This document shows, piece after piece, positions 53,608-64,000 of a stretch of DNA of 64,000 bases. The position numbers and the translations under genes were made by a program. Location of the stretch: contig OZ241738.1 in assembly GCA_965200925.1 (NCBI GenBank), forward strand, positions 2,728,001 through 2,792,000. Direction: 5' to 3'. Numbering within the stretch: the first letter of the stretch is position 1; the number at the start of each line of letters is the position of its first letter. Below the pieces are notes generated by a model, which saw nothing but the letters and a program-made list of their open reading frames with translations, ran no database searches and was not told the DNA's origin. The stretch is from WTGU01 sp965200925 (GTDB lineage: Bacteria > Pseudomonadota > Alphaproteobacteria > UBA828).

Positions 53608-54566
53608 TAAGTGCCGCCCGCCGCCTTCGGCAGTGCCTTGACGAGGGCGCGGACGGAATCGACGGAGCGCCGGAACGCCGCACGCTCGGCCGGGTCGAGG
53701 GCGATTTCGACGATGCGCTCCACGCCGCGCGCGCCGATGACCGCGGGCACCCCGACATAGAGGCCCTTCACGCCGTACTGGCCGGTGAGCCAGGCGGCGC
53801 AGGGCAGCACGCGCTTCTTGTCCTTGAGGCAGGACTCGGCCATGGCGATGGCGGCCGACGCCGGGGCGTAGAACGCCGAGCCCGTCTTCAGCAGGCCCAC
53901 GATCTCGGCACCGCCGTCGCGGGTGCGCTGCACGATCTCCGAAAGCCGCGATTCGGAGAGCCAGCCCATCTTCACCAGATCCGGCAAGGGGATGCCGGCG
54001 ACGGTCGAATAGCGCGGCAGCGGCACCATGGTGTCGCCGTGGCCGCCCAACACGAAGGCCGTCACGTCCTCGACCGAGACCTTCAGTTCCTCGGCGATGA
54101 AATGGCGGAAGCGGGCGGAATCGAGCACGCCGGCCATGCCGACGACCCGCCGGTGGGGCAGGCCGCTGGCCTTGCGCAGCACGAAGACCATCGCATCCAG
54201 CGGGTTGGTGATGCAGATGACGAAGGCGCCGGGGGCGTATTTCCCGAGGCCCGCGCCGACCTGCTCCATCACGCCGGCGTTGATCGCGAGCAGGTCGTCG
54301 CGGCTCATGCCGGGCTTGCGCGGGACGCCGGCGGTGACGATCACCACGTCGGCACCCTTGATCGCCGCGTAGCCGTGCGTCCCGCGCAAGGCGGCGTCGA
54401 ACCCTTCGATCGGGCCGCTCTGGGCCAAGTCGAGCGCCTTGCCCCGGGGCACGCCCTCCACCACGTCAAAGAGCACGACGTCGCCCAACTCCTTGAGCCC
54501 GGCGAGATGGGCGAGCGTGCCGCCGATGTTGCCCGCGCCGATCAACGCGATCTTGCTGCGTGCCAT
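53607..54566 (-). CDS. mdh: Malate dehydrogenase (LDH-like type)
   Basis: The 319-residue enzyme has the NAD site IGAGNIGGTLAHL, ITNPLDAMVFV, the catalytic GGHGDTMVPL with His, and the substrate-loop Arg in GVPRKPGMSRDDLL. This is the lactate-dehydrogenase-like MDH found in alphaproteobacteria. It interconverts malate and oxaloacetate in the TCA cycle. It stands alone; sucCD is not visible. Confidence 0.96.
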   Translation of the reverse strand: MARSKIALIGAGNIGGTLAHLAGLKELGDVVLFDVVEGVPRGKALDLAQSGPIEGFDAALRGTHGYAAIKGADVVIVTAGVPRKPGMSRDDLLAINAGVMEQVGAGLGKYAPGAFVICITNPLDAMVFVLRKASGLPHRRVVGMAGVLDSARFRHFIAEELKVSVEDVTAFVLGGHGDTMVPLPRYSTVAGIPLPDLVKMGWLSESRLSEIVQRTRDGGAEIVGLLKTGSAFYAPASAAIAMAESCLKDKKRVLPCAAWLTGQYGVKGLYVGVPAVIGARGVERIVEIALDPAERAAFRRSVDSVRALVKALPKAAGGT

Positions 54567-54744
54567 GCCGTTCCCCCGCGGTCACGCCGGTTGTAGCGCC
54601 GCGGGCCGGGCCCATCAACCCGCACGGGCGGTTGACCGGCGGGGCGCGGCGGGTAGTATCGGGTGCCGGCTTGCAGGTTCCGAGACGGAGGGGGCGCCGG
54701 ACGGTTCCGCGCGGGAACGTTGCCCGCCTTTGCCGGGAGACGCC

Positions 54745-55857
54745 ATGACAGAAGACGCCGGCGCCGTGGCCCTCGCCCGCACCCCGCTCTTCGACGAACA
54801 CCGGGCGCTCGGCGCCAGGCTGGTCGGCTTCGCCGGCCACGCCATGCCCGTGGCCTACGAGGCCGGGATCATCGCCGAGCACACGCACACCAGGGCGTCG
54901 GCGAGCCTGTTCGACGTCTCGCACATGGGGCAGCTCCGCCTGCGCGGCCCGGCCGAAGCCCTCGAACGCCTGGTGCCGGGGGACATCGCGGGCCTCGCCC
55001 CCATGGCCATGCGCTACACCCAGCTCACCAACGACACCGGCGGCATCATCGACGACCTGATGGTCACGCGGGCGGAGGAAGGCTTCCTCCTCGTGGTCAA
55101 CGCCGCCCGCAAGGAGGCGGACATCGCTCATATCGAGAGCCGCCTCGATTCCGGCGCGACCCTCACTGCGCCGACCGGGCGCGCCCTGATCGCACTACAG
55201 GGGCCGAAGGCGGCCGCCGTGCTCGCCCGCCACGCGCCGGGGTGCGCCGCGCTCTCGTTCATGACCGCCGGCGCCTTCGCCGTCGGCGGGATCGAGGCAT
55301 TCGTCTCGCGCTCGGGCTATACCGGCGGGGACGGCTTCGAGCTCTCGGTCGCCGACCGCGACGCGCCTGCGCTCTGGCGGCTCCTTCTCGCCGCGCCGGA
55401 GGTCGCGCCCGCCGGGCTCGGCGCCCGTGATTCGCTCCGCCTGGAGGCGGGCCTCTGCCTCTACGGTCACGACATCGACGAGACGATCTCGCCGGTCGAG
55501 GCGGTGCTCACCTGGTCGATCGGCAAGCGCCGCCGGCGCGAGGGCGGCTTCCCCGGCGTGGCGCGAATCCGGCGGGAACTGGCGGAGGGGCCCCGGCGCA
55601 GGCGGGTCGGCATCCGCCCGGAGGGCCGGGCGCCGGCGCGCGAGGGCACCCCGGTGCTGGACGCCGACGGAGCCGGGATCGGGACCGTCACCAGCGGCGG
55701 CTTCGGGCCGAGCGCGGGCGGGCCGGTCGCGATGGGCTACGTCGCGGCCGAGGCCGCCGCGCTCGCAACGCCGGTCTCGCTCCTGGTGCGGGGCAAGCCG
55801 CGGCCGGCGGCCATCGTCAAGTTGCCGTTCGTCCCGCACACTTATGCGACGGACTGA
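54745..55857 (+). CDS. gcvT: Glycine cleavage T protein, aminomethyltransferase
   Basis: The 370-residue protein contains ARLVGFAGHAMPVAY and LFDVSHMGQLRLRG at the N-terminus, SRSGYTGGDGFEL in the centre and RDSLRLEAGLCLYGHDI with folate-binding residues. It transfers the methylene carbon from the H-protein arm to tetrahydrofolate and releases ammonia. It heads the gcvT-H-P operon. The leader (54567-54744) shows no glycine riboswitch that I could recognise. Confidence 0.95.
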   Translation: MTEDAGAVALARTPLFDEHRALGARLVGFAGHAMPVAYEAGIIAEHTHTRASASLFDVSHMGQLRLRGPAEALERLVPGDIAGLAPMAMRYTQLTNDTGGIIDDLMVTRAEEGFLLVVNAARKEADIAHIESRLDSGATLTAPTGRALIALQGPKAAAVLARHAPGCAALSFMTAGAFAVGGIEAFVSRSGYTGGDGFELSVADRDAPALWRLLLAAPEVAPAGLGARDSLRLEAGLCLYGHDIDETISPVEAVLTWSIGKRRRREGGFPGVARIRRELAEGPRRRRVGIRPEGRAPAREGTPVLDADGAGIGTVTSGGFGPSAGGPVAMGYVAAEAAALATPVSLLVRGKPRPAAIVKLPFVPHTYATD

Positions 55858-55871
55858 AGGCGGAGGGCGCG

Positions 55872-56255
55872 ATGAGCGGGCTCGCATACACCAGGGACCA
55901 CGAGTGGATCCGACTCGAGGGCGACGTCGGCATGGTCGGCATTTCGGACTACGCCCAGGCGCAGCTGGGCGACGTGGTCTATGTCGAGTTGCCGGAGGTC
56001 GGCAAGGCGCTCGCCCGGGGCGAGGAAGCGGCGGTCGTCGAATCGGTGAAGGCCGCGAGCGAGGTCTATGCGCCGGTCTCGGGCGAGGTGGTGGAGGTCA
56101 ACCGGGCGCTGGAAGACGCGCCGGCGCTGGTGAACGGCGCGCCGACGGAGGCGGGCTGGTTTCTCAAGCTCAGGCTGAGCGCGCCGGCGGAACTCGACGG
56201 GCTGATGGACGAGGCCGCCTACGGCGCCTACGTGGCGAGCCTCGGCGACGGTTAG
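55872..56255 (+). CDS. gcvH: Glycine cleavage H protein
   Basis: The 127-residue lipoyl carrier has YTRDHEWIRLEGDVGMVGIS at the start and the lipoylation site ESVKAASEVYAPVSG, where the Lys carries lipoate. It shuttles the aminomethyl group between P and T proteins. It lies 14 bases after gcvT and 30 bases before gcvP. Confidence 0.97.
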   Translation: MSGLAYTRDHEWIRLEGDVGMVGISDYAQAQLGDVVYVELPEVGKALARGEEAAVVESVKAASEVYAPVSGEVVEVNRALEDAPALVNGAPTEAGWFLKLRLSAPAELDGLMDEAAYGAYVASLGDG

Positions 56256-56285
56256 CCGCCCCGTGGCGGTGGAGAGGGGGAAGCG

Positions 56286-59183
<2,898 letters not shown>

Positions 59184-59254
59184 GCCCCCGCCCGCCGCGT
59201 CGGGGCGGTGCGCCGTCTGTCCGTATGCGCGGGCCGTTGGTATCGTGCGCCGCC

Positions 59255-60022
59255 ATGGACCGCCTGTTCGATTTGGCCGGCAAGGCCGCCGTCGTCACCG
59301 GCTCGACCAAGGGCATCGGCTTGGCCATCGCCCGGGCCCTGGCGCGGCACGGCGCGCGCGTCGCGGTTTCGAGCCGGGACGAAGGGCGGGTGGAGGCGGC
59401 GCAGCGAACGCTGGCGGACGAAGGGTTCGAGGTTCTCGGCATTCCCTGCAACGTCGGGCGCAAGGCCGAGCTGCAGAACTTGGTCGAGGAGACCCGGCGC
59501 GCCTGGGGGGCGATCGACATCGCCGTCGGCAACGCCGCGATCAACCCGCATTACGGCCCGCTCACGGAGATCGCCGACCAGACTTTCGCGAAGATCATGG
59601 CGACCAACGTGCAGTCCAACCTGTGGCTCGCGCGGATGGTCGCCTGTGACATGCGGCGGCGGAAGGGCGGCGCGATCGTCTACGTCTCCTCGATCGGCGG
59701 CTTGTTCGGCTCCGACGTGATCGGCGCCTACGGCGTTTCCAAAGCCGCCGACATCCACCTCGCCCGCGCGCTCGCCGTCGAGCTCGGGCCGGACAACATC
59801 CGGGTCAACTGCATCGCACCGGGCCTCGTGCGCACGGATTTCGCGCGCAAGCTGTGGGAGGATCCGCGCCGCGCCGCGCGGCATGCCGGCGAGACACCGC
59901 TGGGGCGCCTGGGCGCGCCCGAGGACGTGGCCGGGGCCGCGGTCTATCTGGCCTCCGACGCCGGGCGCTGGACCACGGGCCAGACCATCGTCGTCGACGG
60001 CGGCGCCTCGATCGCGCGATGA
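59255..60022 (+). CDS. Short-chain dehydrogenase/reductase
   Basis: The 255-residue classical SDR has TGSTKGIGLAIA for cofactor, VGNAAINPHYGP, the catalytic Ser in YVSSIGG and YGVSKAA, and the C-terminal VDGGASIAR. It resembles the DHRS4/FabG-like group that reduces carbonyls or oxidises hydroxyacyl substrates. The next gene on the same strand is a ruined enoyl-CoA hydratase, followed by HMG-CoA-synthase-like and thiolase genes, so a role in acyl-CoA metabolism is plausible. Confidence 0.85.
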   Translation: MDRLFDLAGKAAVVTGSTKGIGLAIARALARHGARVAVSSRDEGRVEAAQRTLADEGFEVLGIPCNVGRKAELQNLVEETRRAWGAIDIAVGNAAINPHYGPLTEIADQTFAKIMATNVQSNLWLARMVACDMRRRKGGAIVYVSSIGGLFGSDVIGAYGVSKAADIHLARALAVELGPDNIRVNCIAPGLVRTDFARKLWEDPRRAARHAGETPLGRLGAPEDVAGAAVYLASDAGRWTTGQTIVVDGGASIAR

Positions 60023-60026
60023 CGCG

Positions 60027-60185
60027 ATGACGGAAGACGCGGACGAACGGCCCGTGACGATCGAGCGGCGGGTGCCGCGTCATTCTCTGGCTCGACTGGC
60101 CGGCGGTGTTCAACGCCGTCTCGCTCGGCCTGAAGACCGCGCTGATCGACGTGATCGAGGAACTCGGCGCCGACGCTCCCATTTG
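60027..60185 (+). pseudogene. Enoyl-CoA hydratase pseudogene, 5' fragment
   Basis: The ATG at 60027 opens MTEDADERPVTIERR, then after a one-base slip the crotonase start RVILWLDWPAVFNAVSL and KTALIDVIEELGADAP follow in another frame. Homology stops at about 60183, where the island begins. The matching later part (GYAVGGGLSL) is found 1.6 kb downstream at 61798. The gene was probably co-transcribed with the SDR (four-base gap). Confidence 0.75.
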
Positions 60186-60199
60186 GGCCACGCCGCGCC

Positions 60200-60244
60200 C
60201 GTGTCTTCCGGCGCGCGCCCAAGCCGGCGCATCCAATCGCCATC
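60200..60244. repeat. 45-bp repeat, copy 1 (partner 60607-60651)
   Basis: It matches 60607-60651 at 43 of 45 positions. On the minus strand both encode DWMRRL and following residues of the ankyrin-protein N-terminus. Copy 1 therefore looks like the start of a second, truncated ankyrin gene cut off at the island edge. Confidence 0.75.
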
Positions 60245-60276
60245 ATCGCCCGCCATGGCCTACCACCCGCCCCGGC

Positions 60277-60663
60277 CTACTCGAACCGGGCTTCGTTCAA
60301 CAGCCGGTAGGCGTCGGTTTCCCGCAACGCCTCGAAGGCATCGTTCTCTTTCAGGCGATCGAAGGGAACCTTGCCGTCGCAATCGCGCGCGGCGGGGTCC
60401 GCGCCGGCTTCGATCAATGCCGTAATCACGGAAGGGTTGGAATTGCGCGCCGCATAATGAAGCGGCGTTGCGCCGAAGCCAGTGCGCGCGGCGGCGGGGT
60501 CCGCGCCGGCGGAGAGCGCGGCCTTCACTTCGGAAGCAGTCCCGCTCTCCGCCGCCTCGAACAGGTCGTCCTTCACGTCCATGTCACAAACAACCCGCGC
60601 CGCGTCCGTGTCTTCCGGCGCGCGCTCAAGCCGGCGCATCCAATCGTCATCGTGCGCATCCAA
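60277..60663 (-). CDS. Ankyrin-repeat protein
   Basis: The 128-residue protein has a charged N-terminus and two to three ankyrin repeats: DLFEAAESGTASEVKAALSAGADP, ATPLHYAARNSNPSVITALIEAGADP and a partial third. Ankyrin repeats bind other proteins. There is no signal peptide. It lies six bases after the preceding island gene, and its first codons are duplicated downstream at 60200. Island ankyrin proteins are common in host-associated bacteria, but a host role here is only speculation. Confidence 0.8.
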   Translation of the reverse strand: MDAHDDDWMRRLERAPEDTDAARVVCDMDVKDDLFEAAESGTASEVKAALSAGADPAAARTGFGATPLHYAARNSNPSVITALIEAGADPAARDCDGKVPFDRLKENDAFEALRETDAYRLLNEARFE

Positions 60664-60669
60664 CCGCCA

Positions 60670-61278
60670 TTATTCATCTTCCGGCAACGGCTTGACTTCA
60701 ACTTGCTCAAAGCGCCCATAGGAGCCGGATTTTTCCGGGCGCCAATCGCCAAGCCCAATTCGGCGCCCGCCTATGTCAAGCCATGTCTGCAATTGCTCAA
60801 GGTCGCAAAGTTCGTCGTCCACTTCGATCACGAACCGGCAAGCCCAATCATCGAATTTGGCACGTGTGCGCAAGATGCGGTTTCGTTGTACGACAACGCC
60901 AACCGTGAATTGCGCCTTCTTGCCAAGGGTTGCGACATCCGTTCCGTACTTTTCGCGGTCGTAATCGAACGCGAGAATGCGTTCGACAATCAGACCTTCG
61001 CGGACTTGCGGGCCTTGCTTCAACTTCCGGGCGGCGGTTTCGAGCATGCTTCGAAGGGCGCCTTCCGGGATTGTCGGCGTTCCATCCGCGTCGAGCCAAA
61101 GACTGGTTTGGCATTCGAGTTCGCGGAGCCGGGCGTCGTCGGTTTCGGTTCGGTTGCTGCCTTTCTTTCGGGCGATTTCCGCCTTTTCGAGATTGGCAGG
61201 GGAGCGCGTGTCGAGTCCGGCCGCGCCGTTGTGCATGATGATTGCGCCCGTACCCTTGATGTGGATTTCATATCGCAT
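60670..61278 (-). CDS. Conserved phage-type protein of unknown function
   Basis: The 202-residue protein starts with YEIHIKGTGAIIMHNGAAGL and has LRELECQTSLWLDADGTPTI, LETAARKLKQGPQVREG and the closing GLGDWRPEKSGSYGRFE. I associate this pattern with a family found in prophages and mobile elements next to HNH or replication genes, but I cannot name it. The beta-rich, cytoplasmic-looking sequence has no catalytic motif. It has normal length with no visible lesion. Confidence 0.6.
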   Translation of the reverse strand: MRYEIHIKGTGAIIMHNGAAGLDTRSPANLEKAEIARKKGSNRTETDDARLRELECQTSLWLDADGTPTIPEGALRSMLETAARKLKQGPQVREGLIVERILAFDYDREKYGTDVATLGKKAQFTVGVVVQRNRILRTRAKFDDWACRFVIEVDDELCDLEQLQTWLDIGGRRIGLGDWRPEKSGSYGRFEQVEVKPLPEDE

Positions 61279-61541
61279 CGTTCGACGGTCTCTTTCAGGC
61301 TACGCATGAAGGAAAACCTATCGCCGCCGTGCCTGTGGAAGCGGCGCAGGGTTGTCGCGATTTCGTGGCATATGCCGCACAGGGCGGTCAGGTCGGCGGC
61401 GGTCAGGGCGCTATCGGGCGGGTAGGGTCCGGCAAGCGGGGTTCCCGCCCAATGGTGAGCTTCGGTTGCCGGCGCCTGTCCGCATAGCTGGCACACGCCG
61501 GCGGAACGGTCGAAGGCGGCGGCGCGGGCGGCGGGGTTCAT
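61020..61541 (-). CDS. HNH-type endonuclease-like protein, C-terminus uncertain
   Basis: The first 90 residues carry a zinc-binding HNH-like module: CQLCG, EAHHWAG and LCGICHEIATTL, in the spacing CxxC - HH - CxxCH. HNH proteins of this size often nick DNA in phage packaging or intron homing. The frame continues 258 bases into the next gene, giving a low-complexity Ser/Arg/Pro tail without homology. A one-base slip near 61290 would end the protein normally at a TGA, so a frameshift is likely. ATG 61541 starts the conserved part. Confidence 0.55.
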   Translation of the reverse strand: MNPAARAAAFDRSAGVCQLCGQAPATEAHHWAGTPLAGPYPPDSALTAADLTALCGICHEIATTLRRFHRHGGDRFSFMRSLKETVERCDMKSTSRVRAQSSCTTARPDSTRAPLPISKRRKSPERKAATEPKPTTPGSANSNAKPVFGSTRMERRQSRKAPFEACSKPPPGS

Positions 61542-61572
61542 CGTTCAACTCCCCCGCCGCCCGGCGGTAACG

Positions 61573-61782
61573 GTGTTCCCTGCCATGCCGAGCCGAACCC
61601 TGCCCTGCCTTGCCGTGCCATTCACGCCTACCATTGCGGCGCGCGCGTTGTCCAATGGTGTTCCCTGCCATGCCGAGCCAAGCCCTGCCTAGCCCCGCCG
61701 GGCCACGCCAAGCCCCGCCTGGCCGAGCCAGGCCCTGCCGGGCCATGCACGCCTACCATTGCGCCTTGCCCATTGTCCAATG
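61573..61782. repeat. Two-unit tandem repeat with pentanucleotide core
   Basis: Unit A (61573-61657) and unit B (61658-61782) are adjacent. Both begin GTGTTCCCTGCCATGCCGAG and end with CACGCCTACCATTGCG then TTGTCCAATG. Between the ends lies a tract of five-base steps (GCCNN, e.g. TGCCA, AGCCC), longer in B. On the minus strand this reads GGCNN repeats just upstream of the HNH gene. It marks the right end of the island. Confidence 0.8.
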
Positions 61783-61797
61783 ATCCGGTGCGCACGG

Positions 61798-62012
61798 GTG
61801 CGAGGCTACGCGGTCGGTGGCGGCCTCTCGCTCGTCCTCGCGGCGGACATGGCCATCGCCGCCGAGCGCCGGGGCATCGTCCGGGCGGTGGTGCCGGCAC
61901 CGCCCTGCTGCGCGACACGGTGGCTCGGCAGAAACGCTTGAACGGCCGGCCGTTGCGGCGCACCCTGGCGGGGACGGAAGACGAAATCGCCTTGGCCCTC
62001 GGTCGCGCGTGA
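61798..62012 (+). pseudogene. Enoyl-CoA hydratase pseudogene, 3' fragment
   Basis: VRGYAVGGGLSLVLAADMAIAAE is the crotonase motif that follows the active-site loop. The frame then reads RRGIVRAVVP and, in a second frame, LLRDTVARQKRLNGRPLRRTLAG to a TGA at 62012. Catalytic middle sequences are missing and at least one frameshift is present. It belongs with 60027-60185. Confidence 0.7.
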
Positions 62013-62045
62013 GCGCCCGCGCGCCTTCGTCCACGGAGAGCAGCC

Positions 62046-63479
62046 CTGCCCGGAATCGCCGCGTTCGGTGCCTATCTGCCGCGCCGCCGCCTGCAACGAT
62101 CGGCCATCGCCGAGGCCAACGCCTGGTTCGACGCCTCCCTCCGCGCCCTCGCCCGGGGCGAGCGGACGATGGCCAACTGGGACGAGGACCCGGTCACGAT
62201 GGCCGTGGAGGCGGCGCGGGACATGGGCGCGGCCGGCGAAGCCGCCGCCGTGGTGCTGGCCTCCACCACGCATCCGTTCGCCGTGCGCCAGAACGCCGGC
62301 ATCGTCGCGGAGGCGCTGACCCTGGGCCGCCACCTGCGCACCATGGACGTGGGCGGCGGGCTGCGCGCGGCGACGACGGCCCTCCTGAGCGCGCTGGACA
62401 GCGCCGCCGCCGGGCGCGGGCCGGTGCTCGTCGCGGCGGCGGAACGGCGCAAGGCCCGGGCCGGCAGCCCGATGGAAATGCTCTCCGGCGACGGCGCGGC
62501 GGCGCTGCTCGTCGACGGCGCCGACGGAATCGCGCGGCTGGCGGGGGCGGCGACCGTGAGCGTCGATTTCATCGACCATTTCCGGGCCGGCGGCCACGAC
62601 TTCGACTACGACTGGGAGGACCGCTGGATCCGCGACGAAGGCTGGATGAAACTGGTGCCGGAGGCGGTCGGCCGGGCGCTTGCCCATGCCGGCGTCGCCG
62701 CCGCCGACATCGACCGCATGATCGTGCCGAGCCCTCTGCGTCGGGTGCCGGAGAGCGTCGCCGAAGAATGCGGCGTGGCGCGGGAGGCCGTCGCCGACCC
62801 GCTGATCGGCACCGTCGGCCAATGCGGCGCGGCGCACCCGCTGCTGATGCTGGCGGCGGTGCTGGCGCAGGCGGAACCGGGGCAGAGGATCGTCGTCACG
62901 GGCTTCGGCCAGGGCTGCGACGCGCTGGTGTTCGAAGTCGGGGGCGCAATCGCCGCCAGCCAGCCGGCCCTGGGCGTGCCCGGCTGGCTGGCGCGGCGGG
63001 TCAAAGAGACCAACTACGCGCGGTTCCTGACCTATGCCGGGGTCGTCGAACGCGAATACGGCAAGCGGGCCGAACTCGACCGGTCGCCTGCCCTGACGGC
63101 GTATTACCGCGACCGCGAGGGTATCACCGGGTTCGTGGGCGGCGCGTGCGGGCGCTGCGGCACCGTGCAATACCCGAAGTCGCGCTACTGCGTGAATCCG
63201 CAATGCCGCGCCAGGGACACGCAGGAGCCGCATCCGATGGCCGACCTGCCGGCGCGGGTCAAGACCTTCACGGCCGACCGGCTGGTGTTTTCCATGGACC
63301 CACCGGCCTATTTCGGCCTCGTGGAGTTCGAGGGCGGGGGGCGGACGATGGTGGACTTCACGGACGTCGAGCCGAAAACCTTCGACGTGGGCACCCGCGT
63401 GACCATGCGCTTCCGGATCAAACACAGGGATGCGCGGCGGGGAATGCGTCAGTATTTCTGGAAGGCGGCGCCCGCCTGA
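62046..63479 (+). CDS. HMG-CoA synthase-like thiolase-fold protein fused to a DUF35 Zn-ribbon/OB domain
   Basis: About 477 residues. The N-terminal two thirds resemble 3-hydroxy-3-methylglutaryl-CoA synthase/KAS III: GIAAFGAYLPRRRL, VLASTTHPF, GDGAAALLV and VTGFGQGCDALVFE. Residues from about 350 hold a rubredoxin-like zinc ribbon (CGRCG...CVNPQC) and an OB fold, as in DUF35 proteins that partner thiolases in acyl-CoA chemistry. No ATG, GTG or TTG lies before the conserved N-terminus; CTG 62046, with GGAGAG six bases upstream, is the likely start, otherwise ATG 62169 would remove 41 conserved residues. The next gene encodes a thiolase. Confidence 0.8.
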   Translation: MPGIAAFGAYLPRRRLQRSAIAEANAWFDASLRALARGERTMANWDEDPVTMAVEAARDMGAAGEAAAVVLASTTHPFAVRQNAGIVAEALTLGRHLRTMDVGGGLRAATTALLSALDSAAAGRGPVLVAAAERRKARAGSPMEMLSGDGAAALLVDGADGIARLAGAATVSVDFIDHFRAGGHDFDYDWEDRWIRDEGWMKLVPEAVGRALAHAGVAAADIDRMIVPSPLRRVPESVAEECGVAREAVADPLIGTVGQCGAAHPLLMLAAVLAQAEPGQRIVVTGFGQGCDALVFEVGGAIAASQPALGVPGWLARRVKETNYARFLTYAGVVEREYGKRAELDRSPALTAYYRDREGITGFVGGACGRCGTVQYPKSRYCVNPQCRARDTQEPHPMADLPARVKTFTADRLVFSMDPPAYFGLVEFEGGGRTMVDFTDVEPKTFDVGTRVTMRFRIKHRDARRGMRQYFWKAAPA

Positions 63480-63502
63480 CGCGCCGTCGGGAGGAAACGG
63501 AT

Positions 63503-64000
63503 ATGGGACGCGGGATTCGAGACAAGGTGGCCATTCTGGGCATGGGCTGCTCCCGGTTCGGCGAACGGTGGGGCGCCGACGCCGCCGATCTGATGGCGGA
63601 AGCGTTCGAGGAATGCGTCGCAGACGCGGGGATCGAACGCACGCGGATCGACGCGGCGTGGCTCAGCACCGCTTTTGACGCCGTGAACGTGGGGCCCAGC
63701 GCCATCCCGCTCGCGACCGCGCTCAGGCTCGGCTACATCCCCGTGACCCATGTCGAGAACATGTGCGCGAGCGGGACGGAGGCGTTCCGCGGCGCCTGCT
63801 ACGCGGTCGCGGCCGGTGCCGCCGATTTCGCCCTGGCGATGGGCGTCGAGAAGCTGAAGGACACCGGCTACGGCGGTCTGCCGGCCAGGAGCCGCGGCGT
63901 CGCCAACGACATGAAGGCGCCCGGCGTCTCCGCGCCCGGCGCCTTCGCCCAGCTCGCGGCCGGCTACCGCGGCGCCCATGACATCGGCAGGGACGACCTG
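63503..64000 (+). CDS. Thiolase/acetyl-CoA acetyltransferase, SCP2-type, 5' part (runs off the window)
   Basis: The first 166 codons show KVAILGMGCSRFGERW, a typical thiolase start, and VENMCASGTEAFRGA, where the Cys is the acyl-accepting nucleophile. The sequence type is the SCP2/archaeal-like thiolase family that commonly pairs with DUF35 proteins, as here. It starts 23 bases after the HMG-CoA-synthase-like gene behind GGAGG. The pair is likely to condense or cleave a short-chain acyl-CoA. The C-terminal Cys/His half lies beyond the window. Confidence 0.88.
   Translation, partial: MGRGIRDKVAILGMGCSRFGERWGADAADLMAEAFEECVADAGIERTRIDAAWLSTAFDAVNVGPSAIPLATALRLGYIPVTHVENMCASGTEAFRGACYAVAAGAADFALAMGVEKLKDTGYGGLPARSRGVANDMKAPGVSAPGAFAQLAAGYRGAHDIGRDDL

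Larger units (their letters stand above)
60186..61790 (-). mobile_element. Small phage-like island inserted in an enoyl-CoA hydratase gene
   Basis: About 1.6 kb separates the two halves of the crotonase gene. All its genes lie on the minus strand: an HNH protein, a conserved phage-type protein, an ankyrin-repeat protein and a trace of a second ankyrin gene, preceded by a tandem repeat. No transposase, integrase, terminal inverted repeat or clear target duplication is visible, so how it entered is unknown; it may be a prophage scrap. Between the halves 50-60 codons of the host gene were lost. Confidence 0.65.

Noticed and set aside
54567..54744. Glycine riboswitch in front of gcvT
   Set aside because: The leader lacks the paired conserved cores of the glycine aptamer; GC-rich runs alone are not enough.
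61411..61746. Minus-strand ORF with Gly-Arg-Ala-rich repeats
   Set aside because: It is the translation of the pentanucleotide repeat and overlaps the HNH gene in another frame; low complexity, no conservation.

Overview
The window is GC-rich DNA (roughly 70% by eye) from a free-living or host-associated Alphaproteobacterium, most likely near Rhodospirillales. This rests on the order recA - alaS - icd, the NAD kinase and threonine aldolase types, CoxM/S/L-like molybdenum hydroxylase genes, a Soe-type sulfite dehydrogenase and gcvT-H-P with a single-chain glycine decarboxylase. Taxonomy is inferred from gene content only.

Layout. 1-2 kb: the 5' half of an MmeI-like restriction/methylation gene behind two small accessory genes. 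2.3-8.1 kb: housekeeping genes (rluD, a small membrane protein, a JAMM peptidase, threonine aldolase, tRNA-Glu, moaA, nadK, an AbrB-type permease). 8.2-9.4 kb: an ATPase pseudogene behind a 23-bp inverted repeat. 9.4-14.6 kb: a valine/isobutyrate catabolism run with a hydrolase and a ferredoxin-type reductase, convergent with a ThDP enzyme. 16.3-18.7 kb: a foreign block with a D12 adenine methylase and an AT-rich, damaged Fic gene. 19-23.6 kb: an alkyl-DHAP-synthase-like flavoenzyme, an amine-oxidase remnant, and an operon joining a fold-type IV transaminase to a divergent GroEL. 23.7-26.6 kb: a decayed aspartyl protease, a PD-(D/E)XK protein and a low-GC glycosyltransferase carrying a 12-G tract, with dispersed repeats.

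26.7-31 kb: a two-gene ferric-iron ABC transporter behind a Fur-like site, divergent from a family 4 glycosyltransferase. 31-33.4 kb: a compact cassette of two DUF1538 membrane proteins, a PII-like protein and a CBS protein, probably a regulated transport system. 33.4-41.2 kb: a FolM-like reductase plus folB, recA, an MT-A70 methylase inserted between recA and alaS, alaS, icd and dtd. 41.9-46.3 kb: a molybdenum hydroxylase operon and a cupin. 46.5-52.6 kb: a di-heme peroxidase followed by a SoeABC-like complex. 52.7-60 kb: a PuuE-like deacetylase, mdh, gcvTHP and a short-chain dehydrogenase.

60-62 kb: an enoyl-CoA hydratase gene is broken by an island of about 1.6 kb with phage-like genes and a tandem repeat. 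The window ends in an HMG-CoA-synthase-like/DUF35 protein and the start of a thiolase.

The pattern is a stable metabolic chromosome with many small foreign insertions and freshly broken genes. Three unrelated DNA adenine methylases occur in 64 kb. The least understood units are the DUF1538-PII-CBS cassette, the transaminase-GroEL operon and the possibly phase-variable glycosyltransferase.
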